A stretch of 39,141 bases of DNA from an uncultured Sphingobacteriales bacterium (GCA_946479435.1 CAMLFX010000021.1:1-39141); one strand, 5' to 3'; numbered from the stretch's first letter, positions 14,754 through 23,633 are shown. Notes: generated from the sequence alone by a model not told the origin. A program made the numbers and translations.

Positions 14754-15189
14754 ATCTTAATCTATCGAGCGACTTGACCAGTTTTTCATCCTTTCGTATG
14801 CCACCGAGGGCCATGATAAGGAAGATAAAAGACAGCACAGGCAGTATAGCACCTATCCAATAAGTGCCGCTACCCGGCGCCGATGTACCATTGTTAAAAT
14901 TACTAACACGCATTAATACCATTGCAATAAACCCTATAGTAGCAACCATGCTAAACAACACCATGGATTTTTGCCTGCCGCGCGCTTTGTACATAAATAT
15001 AGCTATAAGCGGCAGCACTGTAATAACAATAGCTACCAGCAATGATGGGTAATGATCGTTGATACGAAGATGCTCGGTAACAGCAAGTCCATTTATCATC
15101 ATATCGGCCCTGTACAAGTCGAAATAAAATAACCCTGCATTCAATATCGCGGCTATCAATAGCCAAATGGTTTGTTTCCTTTGTATCAT
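14752..15189 (-). CDS. DUF4293 membrane protein
   Basis: 145 residues with four membrane helices (about 8-24, 48-66, 76-92, 106-126). It starts MIQRKQTIWLLIAA and ends EKLVKSLDRLR, both highly typical of DUF4293 proteins of Bacteroidota. Function is unknown. It lies 39 bases downstream of serS on the same strand with no terminator between, so it is probably expressed with serS. Confidence 0.85.
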   Translation of the reverse strand: MIQRKQTIWLLIAAILNAGLFYFDLYRADMMINGLAVTEHLRINDHYPSLLVAIVITVLPLIAIFMYKARGRQKSMVLFSMVATIGFIAMVLMRVSNFNNGTSAPGSGTYWIGAILPVLSFIFLIMALGGIRKDEKLVKSLDRLR

Positions 15190-15228
15190 AGCGTGTAGCT
15201 TTTACAACTTTAAATTACCAATTCCGTA

Positions 15229-16500
15229 TTACTTTATAATATCTGTGCCAAAATAAGGGCGCAGGGCTTCAGGTATATTAATACCATCCGGGGTTTGGTT
15301 GTTTTCCAGCAAACAAGCCATTATACGTGGCAGTGCCAGTGAACTACCATTCAAAGAGTGTAACAGTTGTGTTTTACCCTTACTATCCTTATAGCGTGCC
15401 TTTAACCTGTTGGTCTGAAACGTCTCAAAATTAGATACTGAACTTACTTCCAGCCAGCGTTCCTGTGCTGCGCTATATACTTCCAGGTCGTAGGTACGTG
15501 CCGAAGCAAAGCTCATATCGCCACCGCAAAGGTTAAGTACACGGTATTGCAAGCCAAGTGACTGCAATAGTTTTTCTACATGCTCTACCATCTGCTCCTG
15601 CACCTCGTAACTACCTTCAGGATGTACCAGTTGCACTATCTCTACTTTATCGAACTGGTGCACCCGGTTAAGGCCACGTACGTCTTTACCATAAGAACCG
15701 GCCTCGCGGCGGAAGCATGGTGTATAGGCAGTCATCATAACGGGCAGTTGCGCTTCAGGAGTTATAGTATCCCGGTACACATTAGTAACGGGAACCTCAG
15801 CAGTAGGTATCAAGAAAAGGTTATCTTCTGTGGCGTGATACATCTGTCCTTCCTTATCGGGCAACTGGCCTGTGCCATAAGCTGATGCTTCGTTCACCAT
15901 ATATGGCGGGTAATATTCTTTATATCCTGCGTCTATATTGAAATTGAGGAAGTAGTTGATAAGTGCACGTTGCAATTTTGCTCCTTGGCCTATATATACC
16001 GGGAAGCCGCTGCCAGTTATCTTTGTACCTAGTTCAAAATCTATCAGCCCGTATTTTTCGGTCAGTTCCCAGTGCGGTAGCTTTTGTGCGCTCAAGTCGG
16101 GTGTTGCACCCCATTGGCGTGCCACTACATTCTCTTCAGGCGTTTTGCCTTCAGGCACGCTGGCATGCGGCATGTTGGGTAGTTTCACCAGCATATCGTG
16201 CATTTCTTTTTCAAGATCGGCCAGTTGCTGGTTTAGCTCGTTTGCTTTGCTTTTATTTTGTGCAACTTCAGCTTTTAGTTGTTCCGCTTCTTCTTTATTG
16301 CCTTTAGCTATGAGCTGACCTATATTTTTGGATGCCGAATTGATAAAGGCAGCAGCATTATCGTTTTCAACCTGTACCTGGCGGCGGCGCTCATCTAAAG
16401 AGATGATAGCTTCAACCAGATCAAGTTCTTTGAAATGTTTTTTCTTCAATCCTTCCAGTACCAGATCTTTATTCTGCCTGATGAAATGTATGGCTAGCAT
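15229..16500 (-). CDS. serS: Seryl-tRNA synthetase
   Basis: 423 residues. The N-terminal antiparallel coiled-coil arm that grips the long variable arm of tRNA-Ser spans about 30-105. The class II core follows with FRREAGSYGKDVRG (motif 2 region, ATP binding), LNLCGGDMSFASARTYDLE, VSSVSNFETFQTNRLKARY and a motif 3 near LNGSSLALPRIMACLLE. It charges tRNA-Ser and feeds selenocysteine synthesis where present. A TATATTTG promoter element lies 17 bases before the ATG. Confidence 0.97.
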   Translation of the reverse strand: MLAIHFIRQNKDLVLEGLKKKHFKELDLVEAIISLDERRRQVQVENDNAAAFINSASKNIGQLIAKGNKEEAEQLKAEVAQNKSKANELNQQLADLEKEMHDMLVKLPNMPHASVPEGKTPEENVVARQWGATPDLSAQKLPHWELTEKYGLIDFELGTKITGSGFPVYIGQGAKLQRALINYFLNFNIDAGYKEYYPPYMVNEASAYGTGQLPDKEGQMYHATEDNLFLIPTAEVPVTNVYRDTITPEAQLPVMMTAYTPCFRREAGSYGKDVRGLNRVHQFDKVEIVQLVHPEGSYEVQEQMVEHVEKLLQSLGLQYRVLNLCGGDMSFASARTYDLEVYSAAQERWLEVSSVSNFETFQTNRLKARYKDSKGKTQLLHSLNGSSLALPRIMACLLENNQTPDGINIPEALRPYFGTDIIK

Positions 16501-16517
16501 AGCAATTTATTGAGCGG

Positions 16518-16525
16518 CAAATATA
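16518..16525 (-). promoter_or_regulatory. -7 promoter element for serS
   Basis: The minus strand reads TATATTTG, an exact TAnnTTTG match, between the MoxR terminator and the serS start. Confidence 0.5.
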
Positions 16526-16557
16526 GCGGTTTTCCTGCGGGGTGTATAAAGTACCAT

Positions 16558-16592
16558 AACAAAAGCCCCGGCAATTGACCGGGGCTTTTGTT
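16558..16592 (-). terminator. Intrinsic terminator of the MoxR gene
   Basis: A 14-bp perfect stem (AACAAAAGCCCCGG with its complement at 16579-16592) and a 7-nt loop. On the minus strand it is followed by a U-rich end within the stem (GGCTTTTGTT). It separates the MoxR gene from serS. Confidence 0.9.
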
Positions 16593-16613
16593 ATATATTG
16601 AAAGAAGTAGCTA

Positions 16614-17618
16614 CTATGGCACTTCTACCGCATTTAATATTTCGTTCAGGATATGTTCGCTGGTGATGTTTTCCGCTTCCGCCTCGTAGGTGATACCTAT
16701 ACGATGGCGCATCACATCGTGGCAAACAGCACGTATATCTTCAGGTATAACATAACCACGGCGCTTTATAAATGCATAAGCCTTGGCAGCCAATGCAAGG
16801 TTTATGCTGGCACGTGGCGAACCACCATAGCTGATGAGCGGCTTCAGTTTGCTTAGTTTGTATTCTTCGGGGAAACGTGTAGCGAAGACTATATCCAGTA
16901 TATACTGCTCTATTTTTTCATCCATATACACTTCACGTACCAGGTGGCGGGCCTTGATGATATCTTCTGTAGTAACAACCGGATTGATTTTGGCACTACC
17001 GCCTGGGTTTAGATTATAGCGGATAATGTGCAGCTCTTCTTCTTTTTTAGGATAAGTGATAACCACCTTCAGCATAAAACGGTCAACCTGTGCTTCCGGC
17101 AGTTCATAAGTACCTTCCTGCTCTATTGGGTTTTGTGTAGCCAATACCAGAAATGGTTCTTCCAGTTTGTAGGTGCTATCGCCAATGGTTACCTGCCTTT
17201 CCTGCATGGCCTCCAGCAGGGCACTTTGCACTTTTGCAGGGGCGCGGTTTATTTCATCGGCCAATATAAAGTTTGCGAAGATGGGGCCTTTACGTACGGC
17301 AAATTCATGCGCCTGGGGATTATACACCATAGTACCTAATACGTCGGCAGGCAGCAGATCGGGCGTAAATTGGATACGTGCAAAACGTGCATGTATGGCA
17401 GATGCCAGCGATTTAATGGCTAATGTTTTTGCCAGGCCGGGTACACCTTCTAAAAGCACATGGCCATTAGCTAATAACCCTATCAAAAGGCGTTCTACCA
17501 TTTGCTTCTGGCCTACTACGACCTTATTTAGCTCCATGGTCAGCAGGTCGATAAAAGCACTTTGCTGGTGTATGCGCTCGTTCAGTTCGCGGATATCAAT
17601 TGATGTTGAAGTTTCCAT
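16614..17618 (-). CDS. MoxR family AAA+ ATPase
   Basis: 334 residues. Walker A is GVPGLAKT (58-65), Walker B FILADEINRAPAK, then sensor 1 in LVLATQNPIEQEGTYELPEAQ and the C-terminal lid with GGSPRASINLALAAKAYA. MoxR ATPases act as chaperones, often with VWA or DUF58 proteins that insert metals or assemble complexes. Here no DUF58, VWA or Bat gene follows; a terminator and serS come next, so this copy is an orphan. A TATTTTTG element (17667-17674, minus) could be its promoter. Confidence 0.94.
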   Translation of the reverse strand: METSTSIDIRELNERIHQQSAFIDLLTMELNKVVVGQKQMVERLLIGLLANGHVLLEGVPGLAKTLAIKSLASAIHARFARIQFTPDLLPADVLGTMVYNPQAHEFAVRKGPIFANFILADEINRAPAKVQSALLEAMQERQVTIGDSTYKLEEPFLVLATQNPIEQEGTYELPEAQVDRFMLKVVITYPKKEEELHIIRYNLNPGGSAKINPVVTTEDIIKARHLVREVYMDEKIEQYILDIVFATRFPEEYKLSKLKPLISYGGSPRASINLALAAKAYAFIKRRGYVIPEDIRAVCHDVMRHRIGITYEAEAENITSEHILNEILNAVEVP

Positions 17619-17666
17619 ATTATTATTCTGATTTCAGAAACGGATTAGTAGCAAGATATTACATCT

Positions 17667-17674
17667 CAAAAATA
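17667..17674 (-). promoter_or_regulatory. Candidate -7 element for the MoxR gene
   Basis: The minus strand reads TATTTTTG 48 bases before the ATG. The surrounding sequence is AT-rich, so chance is a real alternative. Confidence 0.3.
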
Positions 17675-17725
17675 TTAAGAACACTATTTCTATCGCTGTT
17701 AAAAATGAGTTAAACCAAAATCAGG

Positions 17726-17733
17726 TATTTTTG
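17726..17733 (+). promoter_or_regulatory. Candidate -7 element for the 109-residue protein
   Basis: TATTTTTG lies 16 bases before the ATG at 17750. It matches TAnnTTTG, but no -33 TTTG is seen. Confidence 0.35.
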
Positions 17734-17749
17734 ATGTTTTAGACGCTAT

Positions 17750-18079
17750 ATGGAAAATTTTGAACAACGCTGGAAGGATGTAGAACAGCTTATGGAGGAA
17801 CGTTTTGGCAAAACTCCGGATATGGAAAGTATTTTGTTTTTAGTAGGAGTGAACGAGTTTGGGCGCTTACCCGCACGTAAGTTTTCGAAAGAACAAAAAC
17901 AAGACCTGATGCACGTAGCCGTATGTAGCCTGCTAAGCCAGCAGGGATATTATGAACTTGCCGGCAGAGATGATGATGGCTGGCCGCATTATAACCAGCT
18001 AAAGCCTGTTGAAGCCAGTGGGCTGCAAACACAGGAGCAAGTACTTAAGGAATGTATTATCCAGTACTTTGATAAGTAA
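17750..18079 (+). CDS. Small conserved hypothetical protein
   Basis: 109 residues, soluble, acidic, mostly helical by composition. It contains MESILFLVGVNEFGRLP and a later segment HVAVCSLLSQQGYYELAG ahead of DDDGWPHY. I believe similar proteins are conserved in Bacteroidota but I know no function. It is divergent from the orphan MoxR gene (131 bp apart) and has its own terminator, so it is a monocistronic gene. Length, start context and terminator all indicate a real gene. Confidence 0.8.
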   Translation: MENFEQRWKDVEQLMEERFGKTPDMESILFLVGVNEFGRLPARKFSKEQKQDLMHVAVCSLLSQQGYYELAGRDDDGWPHYNQLKPVEASGLQTQEQVLKECIIQYFDK

Positions 18080-18087
18080 TAAAACTA

Positions 18088-18116
18088 AAAAAGCCCCTCT
18101 GGTTGAGGGGCTTTTT
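18088..18116. terminator. Intrinsic terminator between convergent genes
   Basis: AAAAAGCCCCTC (18088-18099) pairs with GAGGGGCTTTTT (18105-18116) around a 5-nt loop. The A and T tracts permit bidirectional action for the small protein gene and the convergent Omp28-like gene. Confidence 0.92.
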
Positions 18117-18136
18117 ATTTGGATGAAACTTACTTA

Positions 18137-20068
18137 TTATTTAACGATAGACAGTTGTTTAACCATCATGCCTTTTTGAGTTTGTAACCTTACACTGTAC
18201 ATACCGGCAGGTAATTGATCAGTTGCAATAGTCAGATGATTGTTACCGCTATTCATATTTTGCATAGGAACAGAAGATACAACACGGCCCATAGCATCTA
18301 TTACCTGAACTGCTACTTTAGCACTTTCAACTAAAGAGAAGTTAATGTTTACATTGTTAGAAGCAGGGTTAGGGAAGATGGTAAGATCTTCAACACCAGC
18401 TTTTACATCGCTAACACCAAGAGGTACGCTTACATTTTGGCTGTTTAATACAACACCATCAGAAGCACGGATCAGGAATACAACAGCGGTCATATTTTGC
18501 CTTTGGTAATCAGCCCTTATAGTAGTAGTAAATGTGTAGTCGTAGCTGCTGTTAGCCGTCATAGTTGCAGGCAAGCTACCAACTTCTCCATCAGGACCCG
18601 GAACTATATTACGAGCAACGAATTCGTATTCCATAAGGCTGTCAGCAACTTTTGATTTTTCAGCATACCAATCGTGACCGGCACCTTCCATGTGAATATT
18701 TTTGCTATAGTAGTTTGCCTGAGCCCATTTGCTGCCCTTACCATGCACATCGTTTTCAGTAAGTACTAATGCAAGACGGTAATCGCCCGACAGATCGATA
18801 GCAGGTCTTACACTTGCTTTTACTGAATAGCTAAAGCCCTGAGCAGAAACGTCAGTTAAAGAAACATCCGCAAAGCCAAAATCATCTTTATGACTATTAT
18901 ATGAATCTATTAATTCTGAAGGATCCAGTACTTCTTTACGGTCAACGACTGCTGACGGATAACCCTGGATAAGAGTGCCCATAAAGTTATCGTAAGCTGA
19001 CAATACCATAGGATCACCATTATGTACAGCTACCAGACTAAAGTCATCGCGATAATTGTTATACAGTGAATCCATGTAAACCGCACCACGAGGGCACCAG
19101 CCACACCATGTACCTGTAGCTTCTTCTACAAATATTTTCTTTTTAGGTTTGAAAGCAATGGTAGTGATTGCAGTATTTGCCGAGTCATTTGTATGATCAA
19201 CATCACCTGATAATTCAGCCCAAACTTTTACATTGTTTTCGCCAACGGTTGAAGGAAATGTAACCGGCACTGTACATACATAAGATGCAGTAGCAAATGA
19301 AGCTATGTTAAGCCCAGTGAATGTATTTGTAACAACAGGGCCATTGCCTACCTGTGCTTTTATAGCGTAAGTGCTGATAGCAGACGTACCTGCATTGGTT
19401 ATTTTGCCTGAAAGCAGCACATTGCTACCACTTAAACCATAAGTTTTTTGGTCGCCAGGAGTAGGCAATACATTTATAAGATAAATATCGTTTGCAGGGG
19501 CAACGAAAGTAGCGATGTTGTCAAGAGTCAACAGATACTTATCGTTGGAATTGTTGCGGAAGGCCACATAAATAGTTTGGCCCACATACGCACCCAGGCT
19601 GGCATACCTTGTAGTGTACTTATCTGAACTTGCACCAGTGGTAGAATAAGCTACATTGGTAAAATCAGCTGTAGCATCAGTGGTAGTTGATACTAATACC
19701 TGGTATCCGTCTGCCGCTGCAGGTTCCAAAGCTTTTTCATCCCATTTTATTGCCATGTTAGGATCGGTAACATTGAATGCTGTAGTTATGATCCAATCGT
19801 TAGCCACACCAGCAACTGTATAATCAGAAGTGGAGATGATAACTTTATCGCCCGGAATGACATTACCGTCAGCATCTTTTTTATCGGTAACAACCCATGC
19901 ATCATTAATATAGCTGTGGATGGCCTTAGGTGTCTTACCATCAAGGTTGCGAAGCTGCCAACCTGCAGGTATGGTACCACTGTTAAAATCCTCAGACCAA
20001 GCCTGAGCATTTACCTGGGCACCAGCACACATTGCCATTAAGCCCAATACGAGTAATTTTCCTTTCAT
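18137..20068 (-). CDS. Omp28-like secreted protein with adhesin-type N-terminal domain, CGWC motif and T9SS tail
   Basis: 643 residues. Signal peptide 1-22 (ends NAQA). Residues about 23-190 are a choice-of-anchor J/cleaved-adhesin-like domain (WSEDFNSGTIPAGWQ, DWIITTAFNV, TIYVAFRNNS). A beta domain follows (about 195-305). An Omp28-related thioredoxin-like region begins at FVEEATGTWCGWCPRG, with cysteines 322 and 325 in the CxxC redox position, and continues through VAVHNGDPM. The last about 75 residues are a type A sorting domain (IFPNPASNNVNINF, LPAGMYSVRLQ). It should be surface-attached or secreted through T9SS. The CxxC could be redox-active or structural; the biological role is unknown. 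Monocistronic. Confidence 0.88.
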   Translation of the reverse strand: MKGKLLVLGLMAMCAGAQVNAQAWSEDFNSGTIPAGWQLRNLDGKTPKAIHSYINDAWVVTDKKDADGNVIPGDKVIISTSDYTVAGVANDWIITTAFNVTDPNMAIKWDEKALEPAAADGYQVLVSTTTDATADFTNVAYSTTGASSDKYTTRYASLGAYVGQTIYVAFRNNSNDKYLLTLDNIATFVAPANDIYLINVLPTPGDQKTYGLSGSNVLLSGKITNAGTSAISTYAIKAQVGNGPVVTNTFTGLNIASFATASYVCTVPVTFPSTVGENNVKVWAELSGDVDHTNDSANTAITTIAFKPKKKIFVEEATGTWCGWCPRGAVYMDSLYNNYRDDFSLVAVHNGDPMVLSAYDNFMGTLIQGYPSAVVDRKEVLDPSELIDSYNSHKDDFGFADVSLTDVSAQGFSYSVKASVRPAIDLSGDYRLALVLTENDVHGKGSKWAQANYYSKNIHMEGAGHDWYAEKSKVADSLMEYEFVARNIVPGPDGEVGSLPATMTANSSYDYTFTTTIRADYQRQNMTAVVFLIRASDGVVLNSQNVSVPLGVSDVKAGVEDLTIFPNPASNNVNINFSLVESAKVAVQVIDAMGRVVSSVPMQNMNSGNNHLTIATDQLPAGMYSVRLQTQKGMMVKQLSIVK

Positions 20069-20195
20069 CCTTTTTTATTTAAAATTTATGAGGATTACGA
20101 AGTTATTGATTTTTATAATACAATATGTCATTTTTTTCATCTGTTTTTAATGCTGTTTCATCCGGCATTATGATGGTTTAATTATCAAAATTAAA

Positions 20196-20203
20196 TACCT
20201 TTG
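20196..20203 (+). promoter_or_regulatory. -7 promoter element of the TPP-riboswitch receptor unit
   Basis: TACCTTTG matches TAnnTTTG exactly and lies 31 bases before the riboswitch core, which fits a transcript starting near 20210. It is in a 387-bp gene-free stretch (20069-20455) that holds this element, the riboswitch and the leader hairpin. Confidence 0.55.
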
Positions 20204-20233
20204 CAGCGGTTTAAACCTCCCTTAAGGAGGGTA

Positions 20234-20313
20234 GAACCACGGGGTGCCTAAACAGTAAGGGCTGAGATCATACCCGCTGAACCTGGACCGGGTAATGCCG
20301 GTTAGGGAAAAGT
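20234..20313 (+). ncRNA. TPP riboswitch (THI element)
   Basis: The conserved thi-box segments occur in order: CGGGGTGCC (20240-20248), GGCTGAGATCATACCCG (from 20270), ctgaACCTG (20281-20285), GGGTAATGCCGG and GGGAA (20305-20309). This is the full TPP-binding aptamer. It sits in the 5' leader of the TonB-dependent receptor at 20456, so thiamin pyrophosphate should repress that receptor. A small GC hairpin (CTCC/GGAG around CTTAA, 20217-20229) precedes the aptamer. No classic terminator lies between aptamer and gene, so the output may be translational. Confidence 0.95.
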
Positions 20314-20391
20314 AAAATCAGCTTATATTCTGTTACGCCATCTTTACGGATAGACCTATGTGTGCACGCATCGGGAATTATCAGTAGAAGA

Positions 20392-20410
20392 TGTTGTAAC
20401 GCGTATAACA
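20392..20410 (+). promoter_or_regulatory. Leader hairpin between TPP aptamer and start codon
   Basis: TGTTGTA and TATAACA pair (seven base pairs, one G-U) around ACGCG. It is about 80 nt after the aptamer and 46 nt before the ATG, without a U-tract. It is a candidate part of the expression platform. Confidence 0.35.
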
Positions 20411-20455
20411 GTACATGGCACCCGTAATAGATTAATTATCACTTAATTAAATGCC

Positions 20456-22735
20456 ATGCATTTTTACAAACAATCTTTATTAACTATTGGTAGCATGTCT
20501 ATCGGCCTGGTTGCTGCTGCCCAAGCCGATACATCTTTTAAACAACAAGCACTGGAACCTATAGAAGTACGCGCACTACGTGCCGGTTCTAACAGTCCAT
20601 TCGCTAAAACTGAGATAAGCCAAAAAGATATAGCTAAAGCAAACCAGGGTCAGGATATATCTTATTTATTGCAGTACACACCATCGGCAGTGGTAACCTC
20701 TGATGCGGGCAATGGTGTAGGCTATACCGGGCTGCGCATACGTGGTACCGATGTGGCACGTACCAATGTAACGCTAAATGGTATACCTGTAAACGATGCG
20801 GAATCGCAGGGAACGTTCTTCGTAAATTTTGCCGACCTGGCATCATCTACCAGTTCTATACAATTGCAACGCGGTGTGGGTACCTCTACCAATGGCGCAG
20901 GCGCTTTTGGTGCCACCATGAGCATCAGCAACCTGCAACAATATGAAGAAGCAGGTGCCGAGATCGATAACAGCTATGGTTCTTTTAATACGCATAAGCA
21001 TACTATAAAAGCCGGTACCGGATTGATGAAAAACGGGCTTCAGTTTGATGTGCGGTTATCAAAGATCAATTCGGATGGCTTTATTGACCGTTCTGCCAGC
21101 GACCTCAGGGCTTTGCAATTTATAGGGGGTTGGAAAGCGAACGAAAAAACAAGCCTGCACTTCATGATAATGACCGGTAGTGAAAAGACCGCACAAGCAT
21201 GGAACGGTACGCCGGAAGCTAAACTGAAAGGCGATAATGTAGCGCTTACCGAACATTATAACAATAATGTAGGCGTTCTATATAATACAAGGGCCGATTC
21301 TGTGAACCTGTTTAGTTCCGATCCGCGCAAGTATAACTACTTTACTTACAAAGACCAGACAGATAACTACCAGCAAGACTACTACCAGTTGTTTGCCGAC
21401 CATAAATTCTCGAAATACCTGACAGGGAATGTAGGGTTGTTTTTAACGCGGGGGCGTGGTTATTATAATGAATACAAAACAGGCGAATCGTTTAACGATT
21501 ATGGTTTAAATGATTATGTATCGCCATCAGGCACCGACACTATATCATCTACCGACCTTACCCGCCAGCTGTGGTTGGACAATTACTATTATGGTGGCGT
21601 ATTCTCACTGATGTATGAAAAGAACAAAACACAATTAGTACTGGGCGGCGGTTATACCGAATATGATGGCAACCACTATGGATACGTGAAATGGGCAGAA
21701 ATAGGGATACCTGTTGACTATCGCTGGTATTTGCTGGATTCAAGAAAGAACGACCTGAATATTTACGCTAAAGCACAGCAAACAGTAGGCGAAAAGCTGA
21801 TACTTTTTGGCGATGTGCAGTATCGCAATGTAGATTATAAAATGAATGGCTTCAGGAAAAATCCAAGCCTGATGCCTGAAGCTACGTTTGGCTTCTTCAA
21901 CCCTAAAGCGGGTGTTACTTATTTGCTAAGCAACAGCAATACGCAAAAACAAAAAGTTTATGCATCTGTCGCCCTGGCTAATAAAGAGCCTAACCGTGAT
22001 GATTTTGAGGCATCGCCAACCAGCCAGCCAAAAGCAGAGCACCTAACCGATATAGAAGCCGGTTACGAGATCAATAAGCAAAACTGGAGCGTAGGATTGA
22101 ATGGGTATTACATGATGTACCTCGACCAACTGGTGGCTACAGGCAAGATAAATGATGTGGGTAGCTACACACGTACCAACGTGCCAGAAAGTTACAGGCG
22201 TGGTGTAGAATTGCAAGCGGCTTATGCACCTGCATATTGGGTGCGCATCAACGCCAATGCAACGCTATCTCAAAATAAGATAGATAACTTTGTAGAGTAC
22301 ATGGATAATTACGATGATCCTAACGGAGCACAAACTGCCGTAAACCATGGCACTACCGATATTGCTTTCTCCCCCAATGCTATTGCAGCAGGCGGACTTA
22401 CATTTACCCCTTTCCGCAACCTGAGCCACCAACAAAATCTAGAAATAGGTGTTATGGGTAAACACGTAGGTAAGCAATACCTGGATAATACCAGCAACGA
22501 TGCCCGCAGTATAGATGCTTACAGCCTTTGCGATGTACGTATCCGCTATTCGGTGCAGGCCAGGCCATTTAAAGAACTGGCTTTTACGCTTGCTTTGAAT
22601 AATATCTTCAACAAGACCTACGAAAGCAATGGTTACACATACAGCTACATATATGGCGGCTCAACCATTACCGAGAACTTTTACTACCCGCAGTCTGGTT
22701 TTAACTGGCTGGCAGGATTGAATTTAAAATTTTAG
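20456..22735 (+). CDS. TonB-dependent receptor, predicted thiamin transporter
   Basis: 759 residues. The signal peptide ends near AAAQA, and there is no carboxypeptidase-like N-terminal domain. The plug has LEPIEVRALRA, TGLRIRGTDVARTNVTLNG, IPVNDAESQGT and IQLQRGVGTSTNGAGAFGA. A 22-strand-type barrel follows, ending in the aromatic residue of LNLKF. Substrate is inferred from regulation: the TPP riboswitch upstream places the gene under thiamin pyrophosphate, and outer-membrane receptors behind TPP riboswitches are a known Bacteroidota theme for thiamin uptake. No inner-membrane thiamin transporter (PnuT) or kinase follows; a terminator comes directly after. The ATG at 20456 is preferred over one at 20451, which is out of frame. 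Confidence 0.93.
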   Translation: MHFYKQSLLTIGSMSIGLVAAAQADTSFKQQALEPIEVRALRAGSNSPFAKTEISQKDIAKANQGQDISYLLQYTPSAVVTSDAGNGVGYTGLRIRGTDVARTNVTLNGIPVNDAESQGTFFVNFADLASSTSSIQLQRGVGTSTNGAGAFGATMSISNLQQYEEAGAEIDNSYGSFNTHKHTIKAGTGLMKNGLQFDVRLSKINSDGFIDRSASDLRALQFIGGWKANEKTSLHFMIMTGSEKTAQAWNGTPEAKLKGDNVALTEHYNNNVGVLYNTRADSVNLFSSDPRKYNYFTYKDQTDNYQQDYYQLFADHKFSKYLTGNVGLFLTRGRGYYNEYKTGESFNDYGLNDYVSPSGTDTISSTDLTRQLWLDNYYYGGVFSLMYEKNKTQLVLGGGYTEYDGNHYGYVKWAEIGIPVDYRWYLLDSRKNDLNIYAKAQQTVGEKLILFGDVQYRNVDYKMNGFRKNPSLMPEATFGFFNPKAGVTYLLSNSNTQKQKVYASVALANKEPNRDDFEASPTSQPKAEHLTDIEAGYEINKQNWSVGLNGYYMMYLDQLVATGKINDVGSYTRTNVPESYRRGVELQAAYAPAYWVRINANATLSQNKIDNFVEYMDNYDDPNGAQTAVNHGTTDIAFSPNAIAAGGLTFTPFRNLSHQQNLEIGVMGKHVGKQYLDNTSNDARSIDAYSLCDVRIRYSVQARPFKELAFTLALNNIFNKTYESNGYTYSYIYGGSTITENFYYPQSGFNWLAGLNLKF

Positions 22736-22758
22736 ATCATAACAGATACAACTCGCAG

Positions 22759-22788
22759 CAACGCCGGGCATTTGCCCGGCGTTGTTTT
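22759..22788 (+). terminator. Intrinsic terminator of the thiamin receptor gene
   Basis: An 11-bp GC-rich stem (CAACGCCGGGC with its complement at 22774-22784), a 4-nt loop and a TTTT tail. Confidence 0.93.
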
Positions 22789-22833
22789 ATAGGCATATAG
22801 ATGCTACAAAATGGCAACAATAATTATATAAAC

Positions 22834-22841
22834 TAACTTTG
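22834..22841 (+). promoter_or_regulatory. -7 promoter element for the zinc metallopeptidase
   Basis: TAACTTTG matches TAnnTTTG exactly. It overlaps an ATG at 22839, so translation must start downstream, supporting 22902 or 22914. Confidence 0.5.
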
Positions 22842-22901
22842 CATAACTGCCATTTTAACATTGGTAGGCTATTTGATAGTATAGGAGAAACAATTATTGT
22901 A

Positions 22902-23603
22902 ATGGGAGCATATATGGGCTACTACGTGCTTGCAGGTATCTTATTCCTGGTAGGTATGGCCGTGAGCAGCAAGCTAAAAAGTAAATTCAAACAATATTCA
23001 GAAGAACCACTGGATGCAGGTTTGAGTGGTAGGGAAGTAGCAGAGCGAATGCTACGTGAAAATGGCATTTACGATGTGCAGGTTATATCGGCGCAAGGGT
23101 TTTTATCTGACCACTACAACCCCGCAAACAAAACTGTAAACCTCAGCCCTGATGTATATGCAGGCCGCAGTATAGCATCAGCAGCGGTGGCGGCGCACGA
23201 ATGCGGCCACGCAGTACAGCATGCCACTGCTTATAGTATGTTGCAATTGCGCAGCAAACTGGTGCCATTGGTACAAATAAGTACCAACCTATCGCAATGG
23301 ATATTGCTGGCAGGTTTGGGTGTATTAGGTTTTGGTGGCGGCAACCAAACGGTTTTACTTATAGGTATTATCCTTTTTTCATTTTCTACCATTTTTTCGC
23401 TTATAACACTGCCGGTTGAGTATGATGCCAGTGCAAGAGCACTAAAATGGATGGAATCAACCCATCTTACCAGCCGTACTGAACATGACAAAGCTGCAGA
23501 TGCGCTAAAATGGGCGGCACGCACTTATGTGGTGGCTGCCATCAGCGCAGTAGCTACATTAGTTTATTACATTCTTATCTTTATGAACCGTAGCCGGGAC
23601 TAA
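22902..23603 (+). CDS. Zinc metallopeptidase, YugP-like (Zn_peptidase_2 family)
   Basis: 233 residues from the ATG at 22902. A longer frame reaches 22839, but that ATG overlaps the promoter element and its extra 21 residues do not look like the family N-terminus. A start at 22914 (MGYYVLAGILF) behind GGGAG is equally possible. One helix at the N-terminus precedes SKLKSKFKQYSEEP; the zinc motif is AAHECGHAVQHA; two or three helices and a conserved LPVEYDASARALKW follow, with a final helix near the C-terminus. The family is a membrane-bound peptidase of unknown substrate. The rhodanese-fusion gene follows 30 bases later and may be co-transcribed. Confidence 0.88.
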   Translation: MGAYMGYYVLAGILFLVGMAVSSKLKSKFKQYSEEPLDAGLSGREVAERMLRENGIYDVQVISAQGFLSDHYNPANKTVNLSPDVYAGRSIASAAVAAHECGHAVQHATAYSMLQLRSKLVPLVQISTNLSQWILLAGLGVLGFGGGNQTVLLIGIILFSFSTIFSLITLPVEYDASARALKWMESTHLTSRTEHDKAADALKWAARTYVVAAISAVATLVYYILIFMNRSRD

Positions 23604-23633
23604 GAGTTATTATCAACATAAAAAGAAACGCAA

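Noticed and set aside
22839..22901. Upstream ATG for the zinc metallopeptidase
   Set aside because: The ATG overlaps a TAACTTTG promoter box, so it is unlikely to be in the mRNA, and the extra residues do not fit the family.
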